From positions 1 to 19,549 of the forward strand of contig CAJWGQ010000031.1 in NCBI GenBank assembly GCA_913041025.1: a stretch of 19,549 nt of DNA, written 5' to 3'. Every line of letters starts with the position of its first letter. Position 1 is the stretch's first letter. The position numbers and the translations under genes are program-made. Under the pieces are notes generated by a model, which did no database searches, was not told the origin of the DNA, and saw only the letters and a list, made by a program, of their open reading frames with translations. Source of the stretch: an uncultured Gammaproteobacteria bacterium (GTDB lineage: Bacteria; Pseudomonadota; Gammaproteobacteria; Pseudomonadales; Azotimanducaceae_A). Shown piece by piece: positions 7,256 through 14,254 of this stretch.

Positions 7256-7672
7256 ATGCTGTATTCCGTACTCCACGTCTGTACATCCTGTAGAACCGCA
7301 GGTTCCCCGCGTGAGCCGCGAGAAAACCGCCCAGGTTTCAAGCTTTATCAAGAGCTTCGCACGTTGCTAAATCAAAGCCCGCTGAAACGCCAGGTAGAGG
7401 TGCGACCGGCTGAGTGCCTCAGCCTTTGCCCGCGTCCGTGCGGTATTTCGCTTTCCTCGGTCGGGAAGTGGAGTTATCTCTTTGGCGATCAGAAGCCAAG
7501 AGCTTGCGCGCGCGATATCATGGAGCTTGTCTCGCTTTATCTTAGTACGGAGGACGGACTGATGCCTCGGCAGCAACGCCCAAATTCGCTGCAGACAAGT
7601 GTGTTGGGGCGCGTACCACCGTTTATCGGAAAGACTGACCGGTATCAGCAACAACCTAGTCATCTTGAATGA
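7256..7672 (+). CDS. DUF1636 family [2Fe-2S] ferredoxin-like metal protein
   Basis: The 138-residue protein has the thioredoxin-like [2Fe-2S] ferredoxin pattern of DUF1636: an N-terminal CTSC (Cys9, Cys12) and, after the second strand and helix, AECLSLCPRPC (Cys54, Cys58, Cys62). A C-terminal segment (NSLQTSVLGRVPP) matches the conserved end of the family. These proteins often sit beside cobalamin or metal-uptake genes; whether they act as reductases, metallochaperones or sensors is unsettled. The stop overlaps the ATPase start as ATGA, so this is the first gene of the ABC operon. A Zur-like operator lies upstream. The ribosome site is weak. Confidence 0.85.
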   Translation: MLYSVLHVCTSCRTAGSPREPRENRPGFKLYQELRTLLNQSPLKRQVEVRPAECLSLCPRPCGISLSSVGKWSYLFGDQKPRACARDIMELVSLYLSTEDGLMPRQQRPNSLQTSVLGRVPPFIGKTDRYQQQPSHLE

Positions 7673-8487
7673 CGCACTTCCTCGCCAATCAGTTCGCGCT
7701 AGAGGTCGACGGCTTGCGTTATGAGGCCCCAAACGGTGCGGTTCTTCTCGATTCAGTGACGCTAAGCCTTCAGGCCGGTGAAGTCCTCGCTGTCGTTGGT
7801 CTAAATGGCGCCGGTAAGAGCACATTGATCCGTTTGCTGGCCGGCTTGTTGATGCCATCTGCGGGCAGCATTTCCCTTGCAGGTCGCCCCCATGCAGAAA
7901 TTTCTAACGCCGAGCGGGCGCGCCAGATTGCTTACTTCGGTCAACATGATGAGGCGGATGGACGGCTGCTGCTGCGTGATTACGTTGGGTTGGGAACGTT
8001 GCCGTATCGCGCGTCACTTTCGGCTGCGGACATCAATGAGCGGATTGTAATCGCGTTGCAGAGAGTCGGCTTGGTTGACAAAAGTGTGTCTCGGATGAGT
8101 GAACTCTCGGGAGGGGAGCGGCAACGGGCGAAATTTGCCCGAGCGGTATGCCAAACTCCCAAGCTACTGCTGTTGGATGAGCCCACAAATCACCTCGATC
8201 CTGCGGCAAAGGGTGCGCTGCTGACGGCTGCTATGCAACTTGGCATCACAGTTGTTACAGCCTTGCACGACCTGACGTTGATTGATTCCTTTGCAAGCCA
8301 TGTTGCAGTACTAAAGCAAGGACAATTGACCGCGTTCGGCCATCCAGCCGACATTCTTAACGCTGATACGGTAAAAGAAACTTTCGGAGTGCAACTGTTC
8401 CGTCTTCAGCATCCTAACCAACCGCGTGTCATTCCCTCTCTCGATGTAGAGATTGGCGGAGAAAGTGGTTTCGTAATTCACAATTAA
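7669..8487 (+). CDS. ABC transporter ATP-binding protein, FecE/BtuD type
   Basis: All nucleotide-binding motifs are intact: Walker A GLNGAGKST (residues 44-52), Q-loop Gln92, signature LSGGERQR (146-153), Walker B LLLLDEPTNHLD (166-177) and the H-loop His200 in ALHDLTL. The 272-residue length and the short TPxxxL-type middle region fit importer ATPases of the iron-siderophore/heme/cobalamin family. It powers the permease encoded two genes downstream from the cytoplasmic face. Its start overlaps the DUF1636 stop by four bases, and the binding-protein gene follows after 15 bases. Confidence 0.95.
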   Translation: MTHFLANQFALEVDGLRYEAPNGAVLLDSVTLSLQAGEVLAVVGLNGAGKSTLIRLLAGLLMPSAGSISLAGRPHAEISNAERARQIAYFGQHDEADGRLLLRDYVGLGTLPYRASLSAADINERIVIALQRVGLVDKSVSRMSELSGGERQRAKFARAVCQTPKLLLLDEPTNHLDPAAKGALLTAAMQLGITVVTALHDLTLIDSFASHVAVLKQGQLTAFGHPADILNADTVKETFGVQLFRLQHPNQPRVIPSLDVEIGGESGFVIHN

Positions 8488-8502
8488 AAGAAGGACTATC
8501 TT

Positions 8503-9468
8503 GTGAGATTTACCAGCAACCGAGTAATGCGCGCTTTACTTATTCTTACTGTTTTAGGTGGTGCAAGTCCCTTACACGCTAATTCGATTACTGTTGAAAA
8601 TTGTGGTCAGCCGATTACATTCGACTCGACACCAAAGCGCTTGGTGGTTCACGACATTAATATGTCCGAGATGGCGTTTTCCCTCGGTCTACAGGACCGT
8701 ATGGTCGGGGTCACCGGCATCAGTGGGTGGTACAAGACCACGCCAGATTTTGATGAACTTAGAGGCGATATTCCTGAGTTAGCACCAAAGTATCCAACGC
8801 TAGAGAACTTAGTCGCCGCGTCGCCAGACCTCTTCTTCGCAGGTTGGTACTATGGGATGAAGCCGGGTGGGGAAGTGACCCCTGAGACATTGGCCCCTCA
8901 TGGCATCAAAACCTTGATCCTGGGAGAGAGTTGCATTCACTTGAATAAAGAGCGCCCCTCCGCGTCACTTGATCTACTGTATGACGAAGTTGCACGGCTG
9001 GGAAAGATTTTTGGTAAGGACGCGGAAGCGTCTGCGCTGATCAAAGGTTGGCAAGCACGCGTTGCTGAGGTCAAGAAGACTGTCGGGAACTATTCGGGTA
9101 AGCGGGTATTTTTATACGACTCGGGCGAGGATAAGCCTTTCACGGCCGGAAAATTTGCAATGCCAACTGCCATGATTGAGGCTCTGGGCGCTACCAATGT
9201 CACTGCGGATATGGATACTAGTTGGGGGCGGACTTCTTGGGAAGCGGTAGCTGCTGCGGACCCTGAGTTCTTAATTCTGCTGGACTATCAGTCCGGTGGC
9301 GGTGCATTAGATCTGATGACGTTCCTTAAGTCGCATCCGGTCATGCAGCATACGAGCGCGGTCAAGAACGAGGCATACGTCGCGCTTCGTTATGAGGAAT
9401 TGACTCCGGGTCCCGCAAACATCGAAGCGATGATGAAAATAGCTGAGGCAATGAACAAAACCCTCTAA
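8503..9468 (+). CDS. Periplasmic substrate-binding protein, BtuF/FhuD-type
   Basis: The 321-residue product has a Sec signal peptide (basic start, hydrophobic ALLILTVLGGASPLHA, likely cleavage after Ala26), followed by the class III binding-protein pattern of siderophore, heme and cobalamin importers. Features are TVENCGQPITFDSTPKRLVV at the mature N terminus, a lobe-1 segment (NLVAASPDLFFAGWYYG), a long linking helix, and the second lobe (AMIEALGATNVTADM). The start is GTG with AGAAGGA upstream. Absence of a lipobox and presence of a cleavable signal point to a soluble periplasmic protein. A cysteine pair (in NCG and ESCIH) may form a disulfide. The ligand is unresolved: metal chelate, heme and corrinoid all fit the fold. 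Confidence 0.93.
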   Translation: MRFTSNRVMRALLILTVLGGASPLHANSITVENCGQPITFDSTPKRLVVHDINMSEMAFSLGLQDRMVGVTGISGWYKTTPDFDELRGDIPELAPKYPTLENLVAASPDLFFAGWYYGMKPGGEVTPETLAPHGIKTLILGESCIHLNKERPSASLDLLYDEVARLGKIFGKDAEASALIKGWQARVAEVKKTVGNYSGKRVFLYDSGEDKPFTAGKFAMPTAMIEALGATNVTADMDTSWGRTSWEAVAAADPEFLILLDYQSGGGALDLMTFLKSHPVMQHTSAVKNEAYVALRYEELTPGPANIEAMMKIAEAMNKTL

Positions 9469-9491
9469 GAAAGGGAGGCGACCAACTCACA

Positions 9492-10475
9492 ATGCGACTT
9501 TCAGGTGTTCTGGCCCTTGGTCTCGTAAGTATATTGGTACTGGTATTGATAGCGGTTGCCGTTGGTTCTACGCAACTGGGCTTTTCAACGGTAATCGAAG
9601 TCGTGCTGAGTGGTCGTGCGGATAATCCTGTCAGTCGCATTGTGCTCGACTTGCGGTTGCCGCGAGCATTATTGGCAGTAATTGTCGGTGCCGGACTGGG
9701 CATGGTGGGCGCAGTCCTGCAGACGTTGACTCGCAATGATCTGGCTGATCCATTTCTTTTTGGTTTATCTTCCGGTGCAGCGGCGGGTGCTGTGGTGGTC
9801 ATCACGGTTACCGGAAATATTCTTGGTTTTTGGACGTTGCCGGTTGCGGCGTTCGCCGGCGCTCTAGTCTCTGCGATGATTGTTCTAGCGCTGTTCGGAA
9901 AATTGGTCCAACAGAGTCCAAGCCAAATGGTTTTGGCAGGACTCGCGGTGTCGTTTCTCTTCCTGTCCGCCACCTACTACTTAATTTTCGCTGGCGACCA
10001 GCGGGCCGCTCACTCAGTCCTATTCTGGACACTTGGGGGACTGGGACTGGCGAACTGGAAAATTCTGCCGCTCGCCCTCGCTGGGCTTGTGGTCATCGCT
10101 GCGCTTGTTATGACGACTCATCGATCATTGGATGCGCTATTGGCTGGTGATGACGCAGCAAATACCTTAGGCGTGAACGTCAGAAGATATCGACAACTCG
10201 CCTTCTTGGTTTGCGCCTTTTCGACTGCCAGTTTCGTGGCGCTAAGTGGCGTTATCGGCTTTGTCGGTCTGATGGTGCCGCACTTAGCGCGGGGTCTCGT
10301 GGGGCCGTTGCACGGACCACTATTGCTTTCCTCCGCAATCATCGGCGCGGTACTGCTATTGGTAAGCGATATTGCCGCTCGCACATTATTAGCCCCCCAG
10401 GAAATTCCAATTGGGGTGTTAACGACTGCGGTCGGTGCGGTATTTGTTCTGTTTTTGGTGCGAAGAACTACGTAG
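9492..10475 (+). CDS. FecCD-family ABC transporter permease
   Basis: The 327-residue protein has about ten membrane helices and the family landmarks: LDLRLPRALLAVIVGAGLG near the first third, the LTRNDLADPFLFGLSSGAA motif, the cytoplasmic coupling segment around LLAGDDAANTLGVNVRRYR, and the late GVIGFVGLMVPHLARGLVG signature. It forms the homodimeric channel for the ATPase and binding protein encoded just upstream. GGGAGG lies 13 bases before the ATG, which is rather far. It is the last gene of the operon; a hairpin follows after 20 bases. No TonB-dependent receptor is encoded nearby, so outer-membrane entry must use a gene elsewhere. Confidence 0.95.
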   Translation: MRLSGVLALGLVSILVLVLIAVAVGSTQLGFSTVIEVVLSGRADNPVSRIVLDLRLPRALLAVIVGAGLGMVGAVLQTLTRNDLADPFLFGLSSGAAAGAVVVITVTGNILGFWTLPVAAFAGALVSAMIVLALFGKLVQQSPSQMVLAGLAVSFLFLSATYYLIFAGDQRAAHSVLFWTLGGLGLANWKILPLALAGLVVIAALVMTTHRSLDALLAGDDAANTLGVNVRRYRQLAFLVCAFSTASFVALSGVIGFVGLMVPHLARGLVGPLHGPLLLSSAIIGAVLLLVSDIAARTLLAPQEIPIGVLTTAVGAVFVLFLVRRTT

Positions 10476-10495
10476 TTACGATCTATCCCGTCTCT

Positions 10496-10526
10496 CTCCT
10501 AAACCACTCTTTGGTGCGTTTAGGAG
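10496..10526 (+). terminator. Strong hairpin after the ABC operon
   Basis: CTCCTAAAC pairs perfectly with GTTTAGGAG, and an inner CAC/GTG pairing extends the stem to about 12 pairs with one bulged base. No T run follows, so it may be a Rho-protected 3' end or mRNA stabiliser rather than a classical intrinsic terminator. Confidence 0.5.
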
Positions 10527-10617
10527 CAACTTCGCCGTCTGATAGCACTAATTCGGTGGAGATCTTTATTAGGGAGGGCCACATGGGGATACCGTTTGAT
10601 GTCTGCTTCTAAAGCAG

Positions 10618-10669
10618 AACGCTAGTTTCGGTCTGTAGTCCTCCACCTTTGAAGACAGCCCGAAGCGTT
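10618..10669. terminator. Imperfect long hairpin downstream of the PAS gene
   Basis: AACGC...TTTCGG at 10618-10631 can pair with CCGAAGCGTT at 10660-10669 across a bulge, and an inner CTGT/ACAG pairing continues the stem. It lies between the convergent ABC operon and PAS gene, so a shared terminator is likely; a small RNA is a weaker alternative. A nine-codon frame with a strong AGGGAGG site (10583-10612) sits just before it. Confidence 0.35.
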
Positions 10670-10719
10670 AATCCTAAAGTTTCAAACCCGGATGAGAGCA
10701 ACTCTAAGATCTGTTGCTT

Positions 10720-11118
10720 CTAAATGAAAGATCCTTCCCGTTGAATAGCAATCCACGCTTCGGTTGTTTTCCCGACTCTTATCGGGGACACTCGCCAATA
10801 CATGATAAATGGGGTTCCGTCTTTCTTATAGTTTATAGTCTTGCCTTGAAATTTTTTGCCAGACTTTAACGCAACCGCTAGACGCCCTATAACTTTTTTG
10901 TCTGTGCCAACGCCCTGGAGAATACGCGGAGTCTTGCCGATTACATCCGATGGATCATAGCCTGTAAGTTTTTTGAAGGCTTTGTTCGCATAGATAATCT
11001 TACCCTGAACGGTTGCATCCGTGATGACAATTGAATCAAAGCTATTATCTGCGAGCACTCTCAATAACGCTGTATTAATCTTGTTATCATCAATCACCTT
11101 ATCGATAGCAGAACTCAT
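10720..11118 (-). CDS. Single PAS-domain protein, LOV-like without the photoactive Cys
   Basis: The 132-residue protein is one PAS domain (residues about 17-127) with short flanks and no output domain. It carries LOV-type landmarks: ITDATVQGKIIYANKAFKKL, GYDPSDVIGK, LQG, and NYKKDGTPF at residues 96-104. In photoactive LOV domains the helix motif is GxNCRFLQG; here it reads GKTPRILQG (61-69), with Thr63 and Pro64 in place of the Asn and the adduct-forming Cys. It could still bind flavin or another cofactor, or act as a ligand or dimerisation module. The start is secure: GGAGA lies close to the ATG. It is divergent from 11233 and convergent with the ABC operon. Confidence 0.85.
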   Translation of the reverse strand: MSSAIDKVIDDNKINTALLRVLADNSFDSIVITDATVQGKIIYANKAFKKLTGYDPSDVIGKTPRILQGVGTDKKVIGRLAVALKSGKKFQGKTINYKKDGTPFIMYWRVSPIRVGKTTEAWIAIQREGSFI

Positions 11119-11188
11119 CGGATTCTCCGTTTAAATATTGTTTCCTAGCAAAGTTAACGTTAGTAATATTGCGAGAACAACTGTGTAT

Positions 11189-11209
11189 TTAAAGTGAAGA
11201 GAACTTTAA
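11189..11209. promoter_or_regulatory. Perfect inverted repeat in a divergent promoter region
   Basis: TTAAAGT-GAAGAGA-ACTTTAA has two perfect seven-base arms around a seven-base spacer. It lies between the divergent PAS gene and the gene at 11233, ending 23 bases before the latter. It may be a regulator site; no known consensus was matched. Confidence 0.35.
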
Positions 11210-11232
11210 CCAACTCAACATTCGTTAATTAG

Positions 11233-11496
11233 ATGACTACAGAGACCACTGAGTCCCGGGTACTGCGTGAGATGCGCTTGGTACTGACTGAGATCGCTCG
11301 CGAGACCGCGGTGCGGAGAGGTGACCAACATATCCTATCAATCAAGACTATCGCTAGGATGCGAGACTGTCTTTCTTTGATTAGTGATCGGGAGAGAGAA
11401 TTGAATGAAGCCCGTGGCATCGAAATGACATCTCGACCGAAAATGGGCCGTGACAGATCTAATTTTGTTCGTGTCCAACTCAAGGAAATTAAGTAG
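11233..11496 (+). CDS. Small charged helical protein of unknown function (87 aa)
   Basis: The product is rich in Arg and Glu and looks largely helical (SRVLREMRLVLTEIARETAV, then KTIARMRDCLSLISDRERE), possibly a short coiled coil, with a basic tail (RPKMGRDRSNFVRVQLKEIK). No family was recognised. No good ribosome site precedes the ATG. The gene lies head-to-head with the PAS gene across a region that contains an inverted repeat. Cytoplasmic location is inferred from the lack of hydrophobic segments. It may be part of a run of small unknown genes ending at 11931. Confidence 0.5.
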   Translation: MTTETTESRVLREMRLVLTEIARETAVRRGDQHILSIKTIARMRDCLSLISDRERELNEARGIEMTSRPKMGRDRSNFVRVQLKEIK

Positions 11497-11507
11497 AACC
11501 TTAACCA

Positions 11508-11615
11508 ATGACCGACTTCCAAACTTTTGTCCACGCTGTCCTTGAACGCGATGGTCTTCAAGATCACGCGATGTTCGTCGTTATGACAGCCTCTAAGCGA
11601 TTCAATATGAATTAG
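11508..11615 (+). CDS. Possible 35-aa small protein
   Basis: An ATG frame encodes MTDFQTFVHAVLERDGLQDH and 15 more residues. It lies snugly between two forward genes (12 bases after one stop, 11 before the next start), which favours translation, but there is no clear ribosome site and no recognised family. Confidence 0.25.
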   Translation: MTDFQTFVHAVLERDGLQDHAMFVVMTASKRFNMN

Positions 11616-11625
11616 GTATCAGCCC

Positions 11626-11931
11626 ATGCTAATCAGAGTCAAAAAAGATCAAACGTTGGTACTCGAAGAGGAAGAGGATTTCCAAAACTTCTGTATCCGA
11701 GCAGAGAAATCGGATAAGAATATCGCCGGGTTGGATATGATCACCAGAAGGATAGAAGATGGCAACTACTGGCTCGATGCGCGAGGCGTGATTGCCTTAT
11801 CAAGTAAGTCGGCAGAAAAGGAATGGCTTGACCAGTTCTGGGCGATGTTGAAGGGCTCTGAGCCGTACGGGTATGCAGATTTCGAGGCTCAATTGATCCG
11901 AGCACACATCGAATATGACATCCGAGATTAA
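11626..11931 (+). CDS. Hypothetical acidic protein (101 aa)
   Basis: The product starts MLIRVKKDQTLVLEEEEDFQ and contains an ARGVIALSS segment, then a Trp-rich helix (EWLDQFWAMLKGSEPYGYAD). It has no membrane segment or signal peptide and is probably cytoplasmic. No family was recognised. The start is the first ATG of the frame and its ribosome site is poor. The 279 bases after it, up to 12210, contain no convincing forward gene; a reverse frame across them overlaps two forward genes and is not believed. Confidence 0.5.
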   Translation: MLIRVKKDQTLVLEEEEDFQNFCIRAEKSDKNIAGLDMITRRIEDGNYWLDARGVIALSSKSAEKEWLDQFWAMLKGSEPYGYADFEAQLIRAHIEYDIRD

Positions 11932-12210
11932 AAGAGACGGGTCCGAGTTTTCATAATAGCCATGACGCGCGCCCGAGTACTTTCTGTTTAGTGAGCCTAG
12001 TCTGTTTACCAAATCCTCTGTCCTAAGATGCCTGTACCGTCCTTTTGGCCAATAGCGTGAACCCTGCCTACGCTCACTCGTGCCTCGAGTAATTACACCC
12101 AGTAGTCTTCTCGCGACATTATCCGTATGATTTACTCTGACGTTTGATGTCCAAACGTTCTTTGACGCAACAAGATATTGAGACAAGCCCAAACTAATCA
12201 GGAGAGCAAA

Positions 12211-12525
12211 ATGGCAATACTGGTAAAAGGACAGATCACGATAACCAAAGGTTTCGATACGTGGCAAAAAATGGTCTATGAACAGGACGGGAAGTTAGAA
12301 CAGCATGGGATCAAGTTTCTTTTTGCAGGAACCGAAAAAGAGAATCCAGATCAACTCCACCTCGTCATGATGTTCCCGAACATGGAGGCGATCCAAACCT
12401 TTAGAAACGATGAAGAACTTACTGAAAAACGCAGAGAGGCTGGGGCGGTAATTGAAAGTGGTGTGATGACGCTGATTTCAGACGATTACTTCACCAATTA
12501 TCCAGATGCCTTTGTTAAAAATTAG
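12211..12525 (+). CDS. DUF3764-like small alpha/beta protein (104 aa)
   Basis: A strong AGGAGA site seven bases upstream fixes the ATG at 12211; a longer frame starting at 12178 is not supported. The sequence (ITKGFDTWQKMVYEQDGKLE, then HGIKFLFAGTEKENPDQLHL, then MFPNMEAIQTFRND) follows the strand-helix-strand order of dimeric alpha/beta-barrel proteins. It recalls DUF3764, in which a short phrase of the form FDEW opens the first helix. Such proteins bind small ligands or act as stress-related monooxygenase-like folds, but no active-site residue is visible. It stands alone, followed by a gene-poor stretch. The family call is tentative. Confidence 0.65.
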   Translation: MAILVKGQITITKGFDTWQKMVYEQDGKLEQHGIKFLFAGTEKENPDQLHLVMMFPNMEAIQTFRNDEELTEKRREAGAVIESGVMTLISDDYFTNYPDAFVKN

Positions 12526-12830
12526 GCACCCCAGAAAAAGCAGAAGTTTTTATGGTGTTAGTGGGGTTTTGGGAGTTAATTTGGGAGTTAATTTGGGATT
12601 GAAAAGATAAAGCGTGCCGACACTGATAAGTCTCTTGAGGTGTTTGCCGATTAACTTTGCTGTACAAGCATAAAGCCCATTTAAAAAGTTAACCTTGTTG
12701 CTTACTTACTCGGGGAATAGGAAATCCCATACTCGACGCTAGGCATCGACGCGCACCCTGATAACAACAAGATGCAAGTTATCGCTAGGAATCAGTTCTT
12801 CATATAAAAATCACAGGCCGGGCAGATTAA
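12526..12830. other. Gene-poor stretch with a tandem repeat and broken frames
   Basis: No intact gene is visible. It contains the tandem repeat at 12571 and short broken frames that look like decayed coding sequence, for example one reading IEKIKRADTDKSLEVFAD then stop (12598-12654) and one reading HPDNNKMQVIARNQFF then stop near 12755-12808. It leads directly into the Nif11-like frame, so the whole interval may be a degrading locus. Confidence 0.35.
12571..12598 (+). repeat. Short tandem repeat, GGGAGTTAATTT x 2.3
   Basis: Two exact 12-base copies lie at 12571-12582 and 12583-12594, followed by a partial GGGA. The preceding GGGGTTTT is related. It sits 45 bases after the stop of the DUF3764-like gene. 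Likely origin is replication slippage; no function is evident. Confidence 0.8.
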
Positions 12831-13067
12831 GAACCGAAGAGAGCGATAGAGGTTATAGAGAAAAATGATGAACTGCAAGAGCCAGTCATGCCTATCGTCA
12901 ACATGGCGACCGCCAATGGCTCTGGTCTTGGTGACGGCATCGCTATCCTTGTGCAGAGCCGCGGATTTAATCTCGCTTCAGAGGACGTCTGTGCTCATCA
13001 GGACTTCATGGCTAAGGACAGTGACTTGATAGACCTCGAGTTTGCGATGATTAGTGGTGGGAGTTGA
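12831..13067 (+). pseudogene. Nif11-type RiPP leader-like reading frame, probably decayed
   Basis: This frame opens after a TAA and encodes 78 residues. It follows the nif11-like leader pattern: a helix EPKRAIEVIEKNDELQEPV, a middle region ending in GDGIAILVQSRGFNLASEDV, and LIDLEFAMISGGS directly before the TGA. The last part resembles the acidic, double-glycine cleavage end of such leaders (LSDEELESVAGG type). Nif11 leaders guide modifying enzymes and are cut after Gly-Gly; here only a Ser follows, so no core peptide remains. There is no ATG, GTG or TTG upstream of the first helix. The ATG at 12888 would remove that helix and give 59 residues. No modifying enzyme or peptidase-transporter lies nearby. 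A decayed or displaced precursor is my best reading; chance resemblance is possible. Confidence 0.4.
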
Positions 13068-13327
13068 CCAACAGTGTGTGGCGTGCTGACCTTATGATGA
13101 CCATACGAAAAATAGGTGCCGTCACTACATTCCATACTATGTGACCAAGCGCCGCCCCCGCGTTTTGCCCCCGTACTCGTCTGTGTGGGAATCCCAGCGT
13201 TGGCGTCAATTCCCGGCCACCCTTGATGGTCATGTACACCCGCCGACTACCGCCTCGAATCTGCGGAATTAGCGAAAACTTATAAACCAGAACCCATGCG
13301 TATAGATAGCTATGTGGGAGTCTTGGG

Positions 13328-13552
13328 TTGAAGGCAGGCCCTGAGACAGGTGTGGAGACTACGCTACATGACGCTAAGCGTACTACCGCTTCTTATATCG
13401 CGATGTTCATCACGAATGCAGAGACGGCGGATCGTGTTTTGAATTACGCACTATCCGGCATTATGTCGCGGTATGGGTTGCATGAGTTTCCCTATGCGAA
13501 GATTCACGCTTTGGTAAAGTGGAACCACAAGCTGAATGAGATAGTGGAGTAA
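13328..13552 (+). CDS. Hypothetical protein (74 aa)
   Basis: The frame starts at TTG with GGGAG eight bases upstream and contains a predicted helix pair (TASYIAMFITNAETADRVLN and YAKIHALVKWNHKLNEIVE). No family was recognised. In-frame GTG (near 13352) and later ATG codons would shorten it. It heads a run of small forward genes with good ribosome sites, which supports its being real. The 260 bases before it (13068-13327) hold nothing recognisable. Confidence 0.5.
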   Translation: MKAGPETGVETTLHDAKRTTASYIAMFITNAETADRVLNYALSGIMSRYGLHEFPYAKIHALVKWNHKLNEIVE

Positions 13553-13570
13553 ACAAACAGAGGGGATCAA

Positions 13571-13654
13571 ATGACCGGCCTTGAGTATGAGTGGATACTT
13601 TTCGCGACCGTCGTTTTGGTTGTGATCCTGTACCGATGGTTCAAACGAAGATGA
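13571..13654 (+). CDS. Tiny single-span membrane peptide (27 aa)
   Basis: An ATG with an excellent ribosome site (GAGGGG, five bases upstream) starts a peptide with an acidic head (MTGLEYEW), one hydrophobic helix (ILFATVVLVVILY) and a basic end (RWFKRR). It lies 18 bases after one gene and ten before the next. The ribosome site and amphipathic layout make a genuine small membrane protein likely. No family is known to me. Confidence 0.55.
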   Translation: MTGLEYEWILFATVVLVVILYRWFKRR

Positions 13655-13664
13655 GAGGAATCAG

Positions 13665-14021
13665 ATGATTAACAAGTGTAATCCCGCGTCTGAAGCAATT
13701 GACGCCGCATTATGGAATCTTCACAAGACTCAATGCCTGACCCATCCCGTTTCCTTAGGCGATGACATGAGCGAGGAAGAGCATCAATCTGATGCTACAG
13801 CCGACATTGCACACGCGATGCTCAGTTACTTGGCTAATGGGACCTGCGGGGATTGTTTGCAGTCGCTGACGGATTACGGCGGCAAACATGGCGATCATTA
13901 CGACGCCATGTTGATGGAGTTTTTTGAGCAGGTAGCCGATGAAATAATTAGGCGAAGTGATGAAAAGCCTGATCCGCTTTATACAAGGGATGATCTACTC
14001 AAGGTATTACAGGAACGTTAG
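13665..14021 (+). CDS. Hypothetical protein with CxxC motif (118 aa)
   Basis: GAGAGGA precedes the ATG by six bases. The acidic product has a histidine- and glutamate-rich middle (DDMSEEEHQSDATADIAHAM), a helix, then NGTCGDCLQSLTDYGGKHGD with a Cys-x-x-Cys pair, and a charged C terminus (DPLYTRDDLLKVLQER). The CxxC with nearby His might bind a metal, which is speculation. There is no signal peptide or membrane segment. It overlaps nothing and is followed ten bases later by a 47-residue gene in what looks like one transcript. Confidence 0.6.
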   Translation: MINKCNPASEAIDAALWNLHKTQCLTHPVSLGDDMSEEEHQSDATADIAHAMLSYLANGTCGDCLQSLTDYGGKHGDHYDAMLMEFFEQVADEIIRRSDEKPDPLYTRDDLLKVLQER

Positions 14022-14031
14022 CGGAGAGGAT

Positions 14032-14175
14032 ATGGGATTGACCGACAGCAACCGACTAACCCTCGATCAGTACGTGCGTATGAAGCAGAGCACAGTGGAA
14101 GCGGCATGGTCTGAGGCAAATGACATGCTCGAAGCGCTTGAAAGTTCAAATAGAAACGAGATGATGGAAAGGTAA
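14032..14175 (+). CDS. Small helical hypothetical protein (47 aa)
   Basis: The ATG at 14032 lies five bases after GGAG and ten bases after the preceding stop, which is better placed than an in-frame ATG at 13957 inside the upstream gene. The product is a single amphipathic helix-like chain (TLDQYVRMKQSTVEAAWSEA, then NDMLEALESSNRNEMMER). No family was recognised. It may be a small coiled-coil partner of the upstream protein. Confidence 0.45.
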   Translation: MGLTDSNRLTLDQYVRMKQSTVEAAWSEANDMLEALESSNRNEMMER

Positions 14176-14240
14176 AAGGCTGAGGACGAGTTGGAGAGAC
14201 AGAGGTCTCAAATCAGATCCATCACATCGCCACAGCCTCC

Positions 14241-14246
14241 TATAAT
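14241..14246 (+). promoter_or_regulatory. Candidate -10 box (TATAAT) placed for a leaderless mRNA
   Basis: A perfect TATAAT ends eight bases before the ATG of the next gene. Transcription starting at the usual distance would begin at or within two bases of that ATG, leaving no room for a ribosome site, and none is seen. The -35 region is poor. Confidence 0.45.
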
Positions 14247-14254
14247 TCTTATCT

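Noticed and set aside
7367..7858. Reverse-strand 163-codon open frame
   Set aside because: It overlaps the DUF1636 gene and the start of the ATPase gene; the product is Arg/Ser-rich with no family resemblance.
9362..9973. Reverse-strand 203-codon open frame
   Set aside because: It lies opposite the binding-protein and permease genes, which have full family signatures, and its Thr/Ala/Pro/Arg-rich product looks like an antisense shadow.
11800..12267. Reverse-strand 155-codon frame covering the 11932-12210 gap
   Set aside because: Both ends run into well-supported forward genes, there is no ribosome site, and the composition looks random.
12571..12598. CRISPR-like repeat
   Set aside because: The 12-base copies are directly adjacent with no spacers and only about 2.3 copies; it is a simple tandem duplication.
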